Source: Eulemur rufifrons
Lineage: Eukaryota; Chordata; Mammalia; Primates; Lemuridae
Direction of reading: 5' to 3'
Length of the DNA: 64,000 nucleotides
Assembly (NCBI RefSeq): GCF_041146395.1
Contig: NC_091002.1
Span: forward strand, 9,480,501 to 9,544,500
A program made the translations under genes and the position numbers. The notes under the pieces are model-generated. The model made no database searches and was not told the origin of the DNA. It worked only from the letters and a program-made list of their open reading frames with translations. Below, piece after piece: positions 46,401 through 55,707 of this stretch (the first letter of the stretch is position 1; each line of letters starts with the position of its first letter).

Positions 46401-46604
46401 GCTGCTTCTGGCCTCCTGAGCACACACTTTCATCCGCAGATACCCGCTGGCCTTTCCTGTCACGGTATGTGATGACCCCTTGTGTCCCTCCTTTGTCTTT
46501 TCAAGCTGACTCGGAAAATTGACAACGTTGAGACCAGCTGGGCTCTGGGGGCCATTTTTCATTACATCGACTCCCTGAACAGACACAAGAATCCAGCCTT
46601 GTAG
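31138..46604 (+). CDS. ENTPD6: Ectonucleoside triphosphate diphosphohydrolase 6 (CD39-like 2), spliced
   Basis: Spliced coding region of 13 exons (31138-31429, 33055-33131, 35402-35545, 36626-36701, 37390-37425, 38363-38451, 39225-39304, 39865-39929, 41952-42053, 43618-43758, 44956-45012, 46169-46281, 46506-46604). They total 1371 bases, join in phase with GT-AG introns and give 456 residues. The protein has a signal anchor (about residues 16-33), apyrase conserved regions ACR1 FDAGSTGTR (78-86), ACR2 [10 protein letters not shown] (152-161), ACR3 around GTDEGVSAW (193-201), ACR4 [10 protein letters not shown] (222-231) and ACR5 SWALGAI (435-441), and N-glycosylation sites at N192 and N256. 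The family hydrolyses nucleoside diphosphates, mainly GDP, IDP and UDP, in the Golgi lumen or as a secreted form. The length equals human ENTPD6 counted from its Met29. I chose ATG 31138 because it is the first methionine in the conserved frame, with stops upstream in exon 2. No disabling change is seen. Confidence 0.95.
31430..33054. other. ENTPD6 intron 3
   Basis: Intronic, GC-rich in the first 800 bases and AT-rich after. The frames seen here (for example minus strand 31824-32256) are not recognised. At about 32755-32835 there is an old sense L1 3' end ('GTGAATTATCCTCAATAAAG'). Confidence 0.5.
33055..33131 (+). CDS. ENTPD6: ENTPD6 exon 4
   Basis: Acceptor CCCCTTAG, donor GTAAAG at 33132. 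Encodes residues 98-123 ([23 protein letters not shown]), essentially identical to the human protein as I recall it. Confidence 0.95.
33477..33608 (+). mobile_element. Partial Alu (right-arm type), sense
   Basis: 'GCTGGGCATGGTGTGGTGCAC', 'ACTTGGGAGGCGAGGTGGGAG', 'AGTCCAGCCTGGGCGACAC', then an A-rich tail. Only about 130 bases long, so a fragment or a free monomer. Confidence 0.75.
33734..34033 (+). mobile_element. Alu element, sense, older dimeric type
   Basis: Starts GGGCCGGATGCGGTGGCTCAC and ends with an A17 tail. Both arms are present, without the extra strepsirrhine linker. 'ACTCCAGCCTGGGTGACAA' is typical of older Alu J-like copies. Confidence 0.85.
34034..35401. other. ENTPD6 intron 4, later part
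   Basis: Intronic. 34600-34990 resembles an antisense 3' region of an old L1 ('TGGGATTTCTGGGCAAAAGG'), low certainty. The rest is unassigned; long minus-strand frames around 35025-35399 are not recognised. Confidence 0.4.
35402..35545 (+). CDS. ENTPD6: ENTPD6 exon 5 (ACR2)
   Basis: Acceptor CACCTTCACAG, donor GTGAGC at 35546. Encodes residues 124-171, including ACR2 [10 protein letters not shown]. Confidence 0.95.
35546..36625. other. ENTPD6 intron 5
   Basis: 1080 bases of intron without a recognised gene or repeat. Confidence 0.5.
36626..36701 (+). CDS. ENTPD6: ENTPD6 exon 6 (start of ACR3)
   Basis: Acceptor TTTATGTTTAG, donor GTAGAG at 36702. Encodes residues 172-196 and the first base of codon 197. 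Contains C187, the glycosylation motif N192-G-T and the beginning of ACR3 (GTDEG). Confidence 0.95.
36702..38362. other. ENTPD6 introns 6 and 7 (micro-exon 7 between them)
   Basis: Intronic apart from exon 7 at 37390-37425. No recognised repeat or gene. Confidence 0.5.
37390..37425 (+). CDS. ENTPD6: ENTPD6 exon 7 (36-base micro-exon, ACR3)
   Basis: Acceptor ACTCTCTTCCAG, donor GTGCAT at 37426. It adds only 36 bases, residues 197-208 ([12 protein letters not shown]), completing ACR3 and keeping the frame. Too short to be seen as an open frame; recognised by protein homology. Confidence 0.92.
38363..38451 (+). CDS. ENTPD6: ENTPD6 exon 8 (ACR4)
   Basis: Acceptor TGCTGTACTCAG, donor GTAACC at 38452. 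Encodes residues 209-238, including the second phosphate-binding loop [10 protein letters not shown] (ACR4). Confidence 0.95.
38452..39864. other. ENTPD6 introns 8 and 9 (exon 9 between them)
   Basis: Intronic apart from exon 9 at 39225-39304. No recognised repeat or gene; GC-rich frames are by-products. Confidence 0.5.
39225..39304 (+). CDS. ENTPD6: ENTPD6 exon 9
   Basis: Acceptor TTCTCCCCAG, donor GTCTGT at 39305. Encodes residues 239-264 plus two bases of 265; contains the glycosylation motif N256-R-T. Confidence 0.94.
39865..39929 (+). CDS. ENTPD6: ENTPD6 exon 10
   Basis: Acceptor TTGTTCCACAG, donor GTGAGT at 39930. Encodes the rest of codon 265 and residues 266-286 ([21 protein letters not shown]). 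Confidence 0.94.
41157..41300. repeat. About 2.2-copy 62-63 bp minisatellite in ENTPD6 intron 10
   Basis: Unit 1 (41157-41219) and unit 2 (41220-41281) both run GGGCACA..CC..TGGGG.CCC..GGGTCCC.TGTGGCC and end TCTCTGCA(T/C)CT. A third copy starts at 41282 (GGGCACTCCTGC) and fades. Confidence 0.8.
41560..41740 (+). repeat. MIR SINE, sense, diverged
   Basis: 'TGGCCTTGCCACCAACCTGCC', 'CGTGGCCTCGGTCATGTATAA' and 'AGGGTCGTTGTGACAATTGAC' follow MIR order. Confidence 0.6.
41952..42053 (+). CDS. ENTPD6: ENTPD6 exon 11
   Basis: Acceptor TTTTTATTTCAG, donor GTATGG at 42054. Encodes residues 287-320 with C297 ([18 protein letters not shown]). Confidence 0.95.
42054..43617. other. ENTPD6 intron 11
   Basis: 1.56 kb GC-rich intron with no recognised gene. 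Around 42690-42930 the pattern (CTTCCAAGAAAAATAAAATG, then AAAGGCCCTGAAGC) may be another old mammalian repeat. Confidence 0.45.
43618..43758 (+). CDS. ENTPD6: ENTPD6 exon 12
   Basis: Acceptor GGTATCCCCAG, donor GTGAGG at 43759. Encodes residues 321-367 and one base of 368, with C328 and [17 protein letters not shown]. The first codon reads Glu where I recall Ala in human. Confidence 0.94.
43759..46168. other. ENTPD6 introns 12 and 13 (exon 13 between them)
   Basis: Intronic apart from exon 13 at 44956-45012. No recognised repeat or gene; several GC-driven frames over 100 codons on the minus strand are not credible genes. Confidence 0.5.
44956..45012 (+). CDS. ENTPD6: ENTPD6 exon 13
   Basis: Acceptor TCGTCCCACAG, donor GTAAGT at 45013. 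Encodes residues 368-386 and one base of 387 ([19 protein letters not shown]). Confidence 0.94.
46169..46281 (+). CDS. ENTPD6: ENTPD6 exon 14
   Basis: Acceptor GTCACCCCCAG, donor GTAAGG at 46282. Encodes residues 387-424 with C388 and C402, a likely disulfide pair, and [15 protein letters not shown]. Confidence 0.95.
46506..46604 (+). CDS. ENTPD6: ENTPD6 exon 15, C-terminal coding part (ACR5, stop)
   Basis: Acceptor TTTGTCTTTTCAAG. Encodes residues 425-456 with ACR5 (SWALGAI, 435-441) and stop TAG at 46602-46604. The exon continues as the 3' UTR. Confidence 0.95.
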   Translation: MTRKIDNVETSWALGAIFHYIDSLNRHKNPAL

Positions 46605-47800
46605 CGGCCGAGCTGCCCAGTCCCTGCCCCCGGTCCGTGGTGGTCTCCGTGCATCTCTTGTCTTGGACGTGGTGACTTCGTGGTCCTCGAGGGGCCACAG
46701 TGTGGGCTGAGCCGCTTCCTCCCTGCAACCTGCAGTGGCATTTCTTGTGGACTTGCAGGGGGCCCAGTGCCACCCTGGCCTGTGCATCAGCCTCTCCTGG
46801 CCGCATCTGGGCAGAGGGCTGGCCCGAGTCTGGACTCAGGTCCTACCTGATGCCTCCTGCCTGCCTTGGCCCCAGGTGGGCAGTGAACCAGATGGGGCAC
46901 AGGCACACGCTGAGGTGACAATGCAGCTCCCATCCCATCCCACCTCTCCACCTGTGGGGCTGTGGCTGCTGCTATGTGTGTCCCTGGGACGTGGGTCTTG
47001 TTTTGTCTCCCAGCCCCTGTCGGCTTCCTCCCTCCCCAAGGGCAGATCTCCGCCTTCTCTGGGAGAGCTTGAGGGGGTTGTTCATGCTGTCCTCACTTGC
47101 GGGGAGCCACGCGAGGTCCTTCATGCCCTCCAGGATGGCAAGTGCAGCTGGACTGCAGTGAATTCCGGACTTGAGCGTGTTCATCTCTTCCTCGGGTGTG
47201 GACGCATGCAGTCACCCGGAGTTCTGCTCTCCTCGAACCACGCGTGGTTTGGGGTTAAGCAATGGAGCGAACACTCTGGGTAGGAAGAGGGGCTGGGGGA
47301 CACCTCCCCGCAGACCTCATGTGCCTGCTCTTCGGACAATGTCTCCCACTGTGGGCGGGTGCTGAATGTGAACCGCTGTGACATTATTTGTGGCCATGCT
47401 GCTGGAGTGATGTCCCTGTCGTGTGGGTGCCAAGTGCTTGTGTAGAAACTGTGTTCTGAGCCCCCTGTTACGGACACCACCTCTGTGTCCCAGTGAATGT
47501 ATCGCTACTGTGAGCCGTTTGCAGCCCAGCGAGGGCAGTGTTAGAAGACACAGCCCCTCCACAGTTCAGCTGAGCCACAGTCCCTAGAACTGCGCTCTTG
47601 TGGTGTCCCAGGCCATGGTCTGCCCGCCTTGGACTGACCCGCCCTCCCCCGTGGACAGTGCAAGCCCTGGGCCTGCATCCTCTGTGGCATGGTGTGGGCC
47701 CCGGTGCCCAAGTCCACTGGCGTTTCTTCAGTGAATGTACAGTACACGACACAAGCTGAACCTCGTGTTCCACTCAAAATAAAAGGTTTACAAGGGTTTC
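46605..47800 (+). other. ENTPD6: ENTPD6 3' untranslated region (end approximate)
   Basis: Continues from stop 46604 to shortly after AATAAA at 47778. About 1.2 kb, GC-rich, with no further splice site needed. Open frames here are not conserved with any protein I know. Confidence 0.75.
47778..47783 (+). terminator. ENTPD6: ENTPD6 polyadenylation signal
   Basis: Canonical AATAAA followed within 20-40 bases by T/G-rich sequence (GGGTTTCTTTTCC). It is the first canonical signal after the ENTPD6 stop codon. Cleavage is expected near 47797-47805. Confidence 0.85.
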
Positions 47801-47805
47801 TTTTC

Positions 47806-49199
47806 CTCTGGGTTTCTTCTCATTGAGCAGCAGCACCATTTGCCCAGATCCCTGTTTACTAAAATTTTTAAAAAACTGTCCAAGTGGGGTGACACAGGAA
47901 GTGGCATGTTTTAAGTCCTGGGCTGGGAAGTGGTCTGGCCAAAGGACCCCACCCTCCAGCAGTCTAGAGAGCAGAGCCCCTCCCCTGCTGGGACCTCGAC
48001 CACAACATAAGCCCCCAGGTCACTGCATTCAGCAAGGACAGTCCCAAAGGGGTAACATGCAAGGGAAGGCTTTGAGCTGACCCGTGCCCCACCTGTGTTT
48101 GCTCAAAGTCCCCCAAGCCTGTCTGTCCCCCCAACTGTGGCAGGAGGGACGGGCTGGCACTGGGACCTCCCAGTCTATGTGGTAGAGGCCTATGCAGAGG
48201 AGGAAAGGGTTCTGCAGACAAAATGAGGGTGATTTCACTCTGCCCTCTCAGAGCTGGCACTTGACAGTGGCTAGAGGCAGGAGAGGGATCCACATGGGAA
48301 AGTTTTTGATGTCTCAGCAGCTTGGTGCCTACGGGACACTTGGAAAAGGGCAGGCGTCCACACTGCAGAGGGCGGTGGGTACCACCCCAGCCCCAGAGGC
48401 TGGAGGGACACCCTAGGACATGAACAAACCTCTGCACAAAACCGAAGCTAGCTGTGTGCTCTGCCCAGTGGTCTCCCAAAACTTAAACCTTGGGGAAGAG
48501 GCCTGGAAGTCAACATGTGACACAGGCCAGAAAAGACAAAGCAGGAAAGATGCTCCCCCAAATAAAATGTAGCCTTAGGACTAAAGCTAGGCAGCCTTTG
48601 CTCGAGGACAGCATGAGGAAGCCTGTCCTCTCCCCAGCTTCACCGCCCCCGCCTTGGCAGGGGCCCCACCAGCCTTTTTACTTCCATAATATCCGACAGT
48701 TTAAATATTTAAAGAACTCCGGAGGCAAAGAATCAAAGATGCATAAAGTAGAGCAAAAATCGATTTGGTCTGTTTAAAGAAGGTTAGTGATCTCATATCT
48801 GAAAAAGAGTAAACAATTGGAAGTTTCCCAAAAGAGCACCAAATAAGTCATGGAATATTTTTGGGCCTGGTGAAATATGCAAGTCATTTTGCTCTGAGTG
48901 TCTTTTGTGATAATAAAGTAGGCTCTCATTTTTCAAAAATAGCTCCATGTGCACGTCCTAGCACATTGTCAAAGCAGCAGACTGGGGTGTAGTGAGAATT
49001 TCTCCCCTCCCGGAGGGCGCGTGCAGCCACGTACCCAGACGGGTCTCCTTGCACACCCCACACGCTGCTCTGCTGCCACGTGGATGCCCACCTGCTGCAC
49101 GCTGGGCTGCCTCTGTCCTGCAGTGGCTGGTGGCGTTCCCACATCTGGGTGACAGGCCCCCACAGCAACAGTTTCCAGTCCCACTTCCATATACATGAG
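47806..49199. other. Intergenic, unassigned
   Basis: Sequence between ENTPD6 and the next L1 fragment. A 171-codon minus-strand frame (47964-48479) has no recognised domain and no supporting splice or promoter signals. Confidence 0.4.
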
Positions 49200-49650
49200 C
49201 ATCCTGACATTGCCAGTTTTAAAGGGCACAAGCGTTGTAAGTTGTAGTGGATGTGGCCACGTCACCTTTTATCCCACCAGCAAGTGTCGGTGCTGGCCTC
49301 CCTGGGTCCTTACCAACACAGCTACCGCCAAACCGTTATTTTTGCCATTCTGGCAAATAAAAAAATGGTAACTGCTGGTTTTAGTATGTGTTGATCTAGT
49401 TCATCTTGTATGTGTAAGAGCCACTTGTATTTCCTTTTCTGTGAAGCATTTATTCATGTTCCTTGCCAACTTTTCTATAAGATTGTAGCCATTCTTCATT
49501 GACTTCAGGAGCACTTTCTTTATTAAGGAAATTAGCCTATTGTGATAGAACGTGTTCCAATTTTCCCCATTTTATTATTACTATTTTTATTTAAATTGAT
49601 CATATTTGTATTTTCATATCAATTTATTTTGTGACTTCCAGATATTGTAT
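49200..49650 (-). repeat. Old L1 fragment, antisense
   Basis: 'CATTCTGGCAAATAAAAAAATGG', 'ATTTCCTTTTCTGTGAAGC' and 'GTTCCTTGCCAACTTTTC' match the reverse-complemented 3' part of older L1s. The ends are approximate. Confidence 0.6.
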
Positions 49651-51284
49651 TATAATTAGGAATGTTTCCCCACATAGATTTAAAAGTTAACTAAACGGTA
49701 TTTTTATGGTTTTAGTTTTTTCATACTTTTGAATATCCTCAGCTGCAAAAAATCATTGTTGCAGGGTGAATTTGAGTTTTAGAACCATTTCAGAGTCCTC
49801 AGAAGGCAAGTGCGATGTTCATACTGGAGTAGTCACAGTTCTGGATAAAATCAAGGATGACACCGGAGTAATGAGGCAATTCCAAAAGGGAATTTTCAGA
49901 AGTGGGGAATTGGCAAGGTCAGTGATATACATACAGAGCCTCCCAAGGCAGCAGCTTTGAGAAAACCACACCTGGGTGTGTAATTTCTGCTAGAGCTATT
50001 TTACTGTGACTTGTTTGGAGACCACGAAATGTGAGGAATGTTTAAAACAACTAGGGCTGCTCATCCTGGAAAGAGAAGCTTTTGGGTGGACAGGGATGTG
50101 ACAGGTGTCTTCACTGTCATCTGAAGGATTATCAGACACTGGCCTCTGCTGTGTTGCTCCACAGGCCAGAGCACAGACACGAGGGAGGCAGTTACAGGGA
50201 AGCTGACAACGGAAAATGTCCTGGAATAAGGCTGTTCCTTGGGATGAGTCCCTTCTGCTGTCCGCATTCAGGGCTGCTCGAGAAAAGATCCTGAGTTGAG
50301 TGAGAGGTTAGAATCAGGTTCTTCCAACATCACATCCGTAAGATTCTTGGATTCACCTTGAAAATGACCTTGAAAATCATGGGCAGGTAAGCATACTTAT
50401 GTACACCTCCTTCAGTTTCAAGTTAACGTAACAGTGGCTCGTTTCCATGGAGTGCTCTGTGTGTGTCAGGCATGGCGCTGCCTGCAATTCGTGTGGTTAG
50501 TGACTTAATCATCACAGCCATGAGGCAGGTGCTATCCCTCCTGCCTGCAGGGGCTGCAGGGACTCATCTAGGGCCCCACTCAGACCAGTCTGCAGGCTTC
50601 CTGACCCCAGGCTCACAGCCACCCTGCCTCCCAAAGCAAAAAGTGTCTCTGGAGAAATTTTCCTGATCACATCAGGCCTTGTGCTCATCTATCAAAGGCA
50701 GGCCTCTCCACTGAACAATCAGTCATCCCAGTGATAATGTGCTTTGTAATGTTTAGAAAATAGTTACACAGTCAAGAGAAATATTAATAGTAACTACCTC
50801 CAGGCCTAACTGTCCCTGCATCATTTTGACAGCCGTTGATTCTTTTCCTGTGTTACTGATTTGGTGGATAAAGGTTTCTGTTTAAGAGCTTAAGTGCAGC
50901 CTTGTAAACCTTAGTGTCTGCCACTTTCCTTACATAGTTCAGAAGCAGACATCCCCCTATAAGGCGTCCTGTCTCGAGAAGCCTCTGTCCGGGTCAGAGG
51001 AGCCCTGAGCTGAGTTTTGCGGTGCAGAACACGGGTGGTGGGATGGCTCTAAATATAGCTTATAAGTGTTCAACAGGCTTGAAGTGTTCAACAGATAGAG
51101 CTACGTGGTTCCTCCAGACCCACCGGCCAGGACCACTAAGGATCAAGTGGTTTCACAAATAAAAATGCCAAGCACAGAGGCCTGCAAGGACTTGCTTTAA
51201 AGCAACAGGGAGAGATGGGAATGTAAACCAGGGTTTTCCAGCTTTCTGTGCATTAAGAGATTTCAAAGGATTTTGTTTACTGAC
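49651..51284. other. Intergenic, mostly unassigned
   Basis: No gene seen. 50440-50610 is a likely MIR or L2-type fragment ('GTGTGTCAGGCATGGCGCTG', 'AATCATCACAGCCATGAGGC'). Confidence 0.4.
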
Positions 51285-51690
51285 TCTCCAAACATTGGAA
51301 TATTATTCAGCCTTAAAAAGAACTGAAGTTCTGATGCATGCTACAGCACGGATGAACCTTGGAAACATTCAGCTAAGTGGAAGAAGCTAGACACAGAAGA
51401 TCACATACTGTGTGACTGCATTTATATGAAATGTCCAGTACAGGCATATCCGTGGAGACAGAAAGCAGATTGGTGGCACCGGGGCTGGCCGTGTGGGGGA
51501 CCAGAGAGCAACTGCTAACTGGTCCGGGCACAGGGTCCTGGGGGATGATGAGAAGGTTCTACGCTCAGATTATGGTGATGGTTCCACAGCTCCGCAAATA
51601 AAGTAAAAGCCATGGAATTGTGCACTTCAAATGGGTAACTTTATGATATGTAAATTATAGCTCAGAAAAGCAGTTTGAAAAATGAAGATT
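51285..51690 (+). repeat. Old L1 3' end, sense
   Basis: 'GGAATATTATTCAGCCTTAAA', 'GATGAACCTTGGAAACATTC', 'GAAATGTCCAGTACAGGCA' and a terminal 'GTGCACTTCAAATGGGTAAC' to 'TAAATTATAGCTCAG' are typical of L1M 3' ends. Confidence 0.85.
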
Positions 51691-52309
51691 TGAACCCTAG
51701 GAAGGCGTCTCCCTTCAGGAGTTCCGTGTGGGGAAGCTGAGCCACATCTCACCGTCTGTTCTCGTCTGAGAGCGAGTGACCCTCTGTTCTCTTTTCAACC
51801 CCAAGACTTTTTTCAGTTCTGTCCTTGTCTCACCTTAGACCCTGAGAGGAGGGGCGGGCCTGCTGGTGAACCCTCACCTGGCAGGTGCTCGGCTCCTGGG
51901 GAGGGCCCCCCCTCCCCGCTGCCTGTTGAACGGTGGAAGGTCACCGGGCAGGAGGAAGGAGAGTCGAAACCCCCAGCACTGGGGAGATTGGCCTCCCATC
52001 CACCCCGGCACGTCCCCGTGCAGCCCGTGGTTCTCTTCTGTTTCCGCAGCGGGCGCCTGGCCAGGACGCCACCCTAGCCAAACAGCCCTGGTCAAACGGT
52101 CAGGCAAAGCAAATAGGCTTTCAGCAAGAAGCCTTCCTTTACTTCCCTGTGGGACAAATCTCCGCGCTTGGCTCAAATGCCTCCGCTGGAATTCCTCCTG
52201 CCTCTGTACGGCCTGGAGAGGCCAGGGCTGCCGGCCTGGTGGGCTACCTGTGTCACTCGTCCTCGCCCTGGCTTTTACCTCTGGCCTAGCAAATGTCTTT
52301 GAGAATATT
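51691..52309. other. Intergenic, unassigned GC-rich stretch
   Basis: A 196-codon plus-strand frame (51866-52456) runs partly into L1 sequence and lacks any recognised domain, so it is not called as a gene. Confidence 0.4.
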
Positions 52310-52995
52310 TTCTTGTTCAGGCATCATTTTGATACAGTAAAATACACAGATCTTAAGTGTGCAGTTCAAACAATTTTAGCAAATATAGGCACTGCTGTAG
52401 CTCACACCCCAATCAAGATAGGTAACGTTGCTGTCTCCCCGGCAACCACTGTCTGATTGCCACCACGACACTTTGCTATTGCGGCTTCGGGAACTTCATG
52501 CAGACGACATCGCCCAGGGTGTGCTCTGTGCCTGAGCCCTGTGCCTGGCTTTCGGCTCAGCATGTCTGTGAGAGTCATTCTGGTTCACATGTGTGTTTGT
52601 TCCTTTGTGTTGTTGCATAGTAATCCATTCTTTCAATATGGATTACTATTGTTTCTTCATTTGCCTGTTGATAGTCACCTGGGCTGTTTCCTGTTTGGGG
52701 CTTTAATGAATAAGCCTTCTGTGACCCCTCTTGTGCAAGTCTTTTTGGGCATATGTTTTTATTTCTCTTGGATCAATATCTAAAAGCGGAATGGCTGGGT
52801 CATATTGTAAGTGTGTGTTTAACTTATTTATAACAACCTGCCAAACCGTTTTCCAGCACGGCTGTAGCATCTTACACTCCCGTTAGCAATGTACGAATTG
52901 CCCCACACCTTCCCAGCACTTGGGACTCTCAGTCATTTCAGTGTCAGCTGTTCTAGTGGGTGAGTACTGCTATCCCATTGTGATGGGGTTTTGCT
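52310..52995 (-). repeat. Old L1 3' region, antisense
   Basis: 'TTAAGTGTGCAGTTCAAACA', 'CCCCAATCAAGATAGGTAAC', 'GCATAGTAATCCATTCTTTC' and 'GCGGAATGGCTGGGTCATAT' are in the order of reverse-complemented L1M 3' sequence. Confidence 0.8.
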
Positions 52996-53004
52996 GTTGT
53001 TGCT

Positions 53005-53128
53005 GTTTGTTTTTTAAGAGATTGGGGTCTTACTATGTAGCCCAAACTGGACTCAAACTCCTGGGCTGCAGCAATCCTCCCGCCCCAGCCCCCCAAGTAG
53101 CTATGGGCTCAGGCCACTACACCCAGCT
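53005..53128 (-). mobile_element. Alu fragment or monomer, antisense
   Basis: 'AAGAGATTGGGGTCTTACTAT', 'CTCAAACTCCTGGGCTGCAGC' and 'CACTACACCCAGCTC'. Only one arm, diverged. Confidence 0.7.
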
Positions 53129-54750
53129 CCACTGTGGTCTGCACGTGCATTTCCCTATGTGAGCTAGTGAATTTTAACAGAGGCTTCCAGAATCCTCCTG
53201 CCCAAGCCACATCCTACCTCCCCCTCACCTAGCAGCTTTTGCAAAGCACCACTGGAACCTACTTCATTCCGGATCCACTGTGAGCCTGTAAGCGCAGGGC
53301 AGTGCTGGAGACCTCAGCGGTCCCCCAGGGGTCCACGTGCCAGGTCAGCAGGCAGCCTACTCGCTCTGTAAAGAGCAGAGAGTAAATGTTTTGGGCTCTG
53401 CAGGACATGTAGTCTCTGTTCCAACTGCTCAGCTCTGCTGTTGAAGTGTGAAAGAAAAAATATAAATGAATGAGTGAGGCTGTGTCCCAAGTTGATTTAT
53501 AGACACTGAAATTTGAATTTCCTGTAATTTTAACATCATGATTTATTCTTTTAAATTTTTTTCAATCATTTAAAAATGTAAGAAGTGTTCTTAGCTTAAG
53601 GGCCATATAAAAACAGGTAATGGATCAGATCCAGCCGGAGGGCCGGGGCTGCCTGGCTCCAGGTGAGCAGAGCAGCCGCTCGGGGGCACTTCTCACTAGG
53701 CCAGCTGGCCAGAGATACTTCATAGAGGACAAGCCAGTGGTGCAGGAGCCGCAGCAGCCCGCCTGCTCCAGGAGGGAGCTACTGCGCATGAGTTGAGGTG
53801 GGGCCGCCACTAAAGGAATCGTGAAAGGGGCAGAGCAGGGCAAAGGGCAGGCTGGGAAGGGCCTGTGAGTGCAGCTTTGTGCACAGCCCTCACCGCCCAA
53901 CAGGCAGCTCCCTGATCACAGGCTTCTTGTCGCTGTCCCTGCCCAGCCAGCCTCAGTGCTGTTCCCTGTTCCCTTTGGAATCTGCACATCAGGGTGCCCA
54001 CTGGCTTCAGCCCAGTGTCTCCCTTGCCCCTGGCCACCTCCTCAAGTCTTTCTTTGCCCGATGCCCAGCCTGAGGACCCGCCAGGAAGGGGAGCTGAGAC
54101 TGGTGTAGGATGGATGAGGGTCCTTGTTAGGAAGTGGCAGTTTGCAGGAGGTGCTGGGCTCAGACCCCCACCCAGGGTGTGTCAAATCTGCAGCCTGTGT
54201 AACAGCTCTGAGGGAGCGTCTGGGAGTCAGGGGAGCTGTGAGGAGACTCCTGCAGGAGCAGAGGAACCGAGAGAGCCATGGCTGGGAACATAGGCTCATA
54301 CCACTGCGCCTGGCTCCATGGAGCACAATGCAGGGAGCATCCTGAGCTGGAGGCCCCAGGCTTCCTCTTGGGAGGACTGGCTGCTGGACAGATTCCTGGT
54401 AGCTTGGGGCAGAAGCTGAGCTCTCCAGCCGGCATCCCTGGGACCTGACTTGGGAGCAGGCAGGAAGCCACCGGCCTAAAGGAGGATCTGGAGTGCTGTT
54501 GGTGTGGCAGGAGGGCAGGAGGCATTGGATAAGATGGGGGGGAAGGCGGGGCAGGGAGGGGAGGCCCCGTGGCTACAGGGTACGGGCCCCTGGCCCCCAG
54601 CCCAGGCCCAGGGTTCCCCACACCCAGAGAAGCTCCCACTTACTCAGGCCCTGCAGGTTCAGCACCATCCTTCATCTGCCACCTGGAAGGCTGTGCCCAG
54701 GGCTTCGTGTGAAGGACTCGTGTGAAGGGTGTAGCTGCAGATGATGCGCT
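53129..54750. other. Intergenic, unassigned
   Basis: No recognised gene. 53380-53640 holds sequence reminiscent of an interspersed repeat ('TTTTGGGCTCTGCAGGACATG', 'ATAAAAACAGGTAATGGATC'), family not identified. Confidence 0.35.
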
Positions 54751-54754
54751 CTCC

Positions 54755-54990
54755 TGGTGGTGTGAATATGCCACAGTTTATTCATCGCTCCAGCGCTGAT
54801 GGAAGTCTGCAGAGTTTCCAGTTTGGACTGTTCTGAATAGGGCTGTTGTGAGCATTTTTATAATGCTTTTGCATTACAAAATGCTCATTTCTGTTGGGTG
54901 TTTTCTTTGGTGTGGAGTTGCTGGGTCATAGGGAAGGGTGTGTGTAGCTTTGGGGAATACTGCCAGCTTTTCAAGTCGTTGTGCCAACCT
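54755..54990 (-). repeat. Old L1 fragment, antisense
   Basis: 'ATGCCACAGTTTATTCATCGC', 'GAATAGGGCTGTTGTGAGCAT' and 'GAGTTGCTGGGTCATAGGG' match antisense L1M 3' sequence. Confidence 0.7.
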
Positions 54991-55403
54991 ATGAGGAGTT
55001 GTTGGTGTAGAAACTGAAGGGGCTGAGATGCACGCCAGGGCCAGCAGGTGGGGACCGATGCCAGGGGCACCCCAGTGATGTTGGTGGGGGAGACCTGAGG
55101 GCTCCAGGCTGTTTCACTGGTGTTCCAGAGGACGGGGGGCTCCAGCTGACACTGGCTTACACAGGACAGTACTGAATCAGAAGCTACAGCATTTGCTGTA
55201 GGATTTGGATTTGCAGGGCCACGAAAGGGGAGTATGACAAGAAAACGCCACGTTTTGTGTACGGGAGATGGGAGAGTGGTGTAGTGTGCTTTGGTGGAAC
55301 TGTGGACCATGCTAGATGCTGGCTGAGGAAGGAGCCAGAGGGCGATGTCACAGGAGCACCAGCAGGCTGCAGGCTGGGTGGGTCCCACCAGCTCGGGGGA
55401 GGT
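54991..55403. other. Intergenic, unassigned
   Basis: About 400 bases without a recognised repeat. Part of a 204-codon minus-strand frame (54885-55499) that overlaps L1 and LTR sequence and is not credible as a gene. Confidence 0.4.
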
Positions 55404-55707
55404 GCTATAGTTTGAATGTTTGTCCCTCCAAAACTCCTGTCCTGGTATCGGGAGGTGGGGCTTTAAGAGACAATTAAGCCTTGAGGGCCCCACCCTCATG
55501 GCAGGCTTCCTGCCTTAATAAAAGGGATTTGGGGAGTGGGCTCTCTCTCTTGGTCCTTCCACCTTCTGCCCTGTGAGGATCCAGCCTTCCTTCCCTCTGG
55601 AGGACACGCCAAGCAGGGCCCATCTTGGAAGAAGGGAATGGCCTCACCTGGCTCCAAGGTCCCTTCCGGGACCTTGACCTTAGACTCCCCAGCTCCAGTC
55701 TGTGAGG
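55404..55707 (+). repeat. MaLR-type LTR (MST/THE1-like), sense, incomplete
   Basis: Starts near 'GTGCTATAGTTTGAATGTTTG', with 'CGGGAGGTGGGGCTTTAAGAG', 'GGGCCCCACCCTCATGG' and 'CTCCAGTCTGTGAG'. The 3' end with the polyadenylation signal is missing. LTR only, no coding region. Confidence 0.8.

Noticed and set aside
46227..46787. 186-codon minus-strand frame at the ENTPD6 3' end
   Set aside because: It is the antisense shadow of coding exons 14 and 15 and the 3' UTR.
51866..52456. 196-codon plus-strand frame
   Set aside because: Its 3' part is antisense L1 sequence and the 5' part has no recognisable homology.
54885..55499. 204-codon minus-strand frame
   Set aside because: Overlaps an L1 fragment and the start of a MaLR LTR; no recognised domain.
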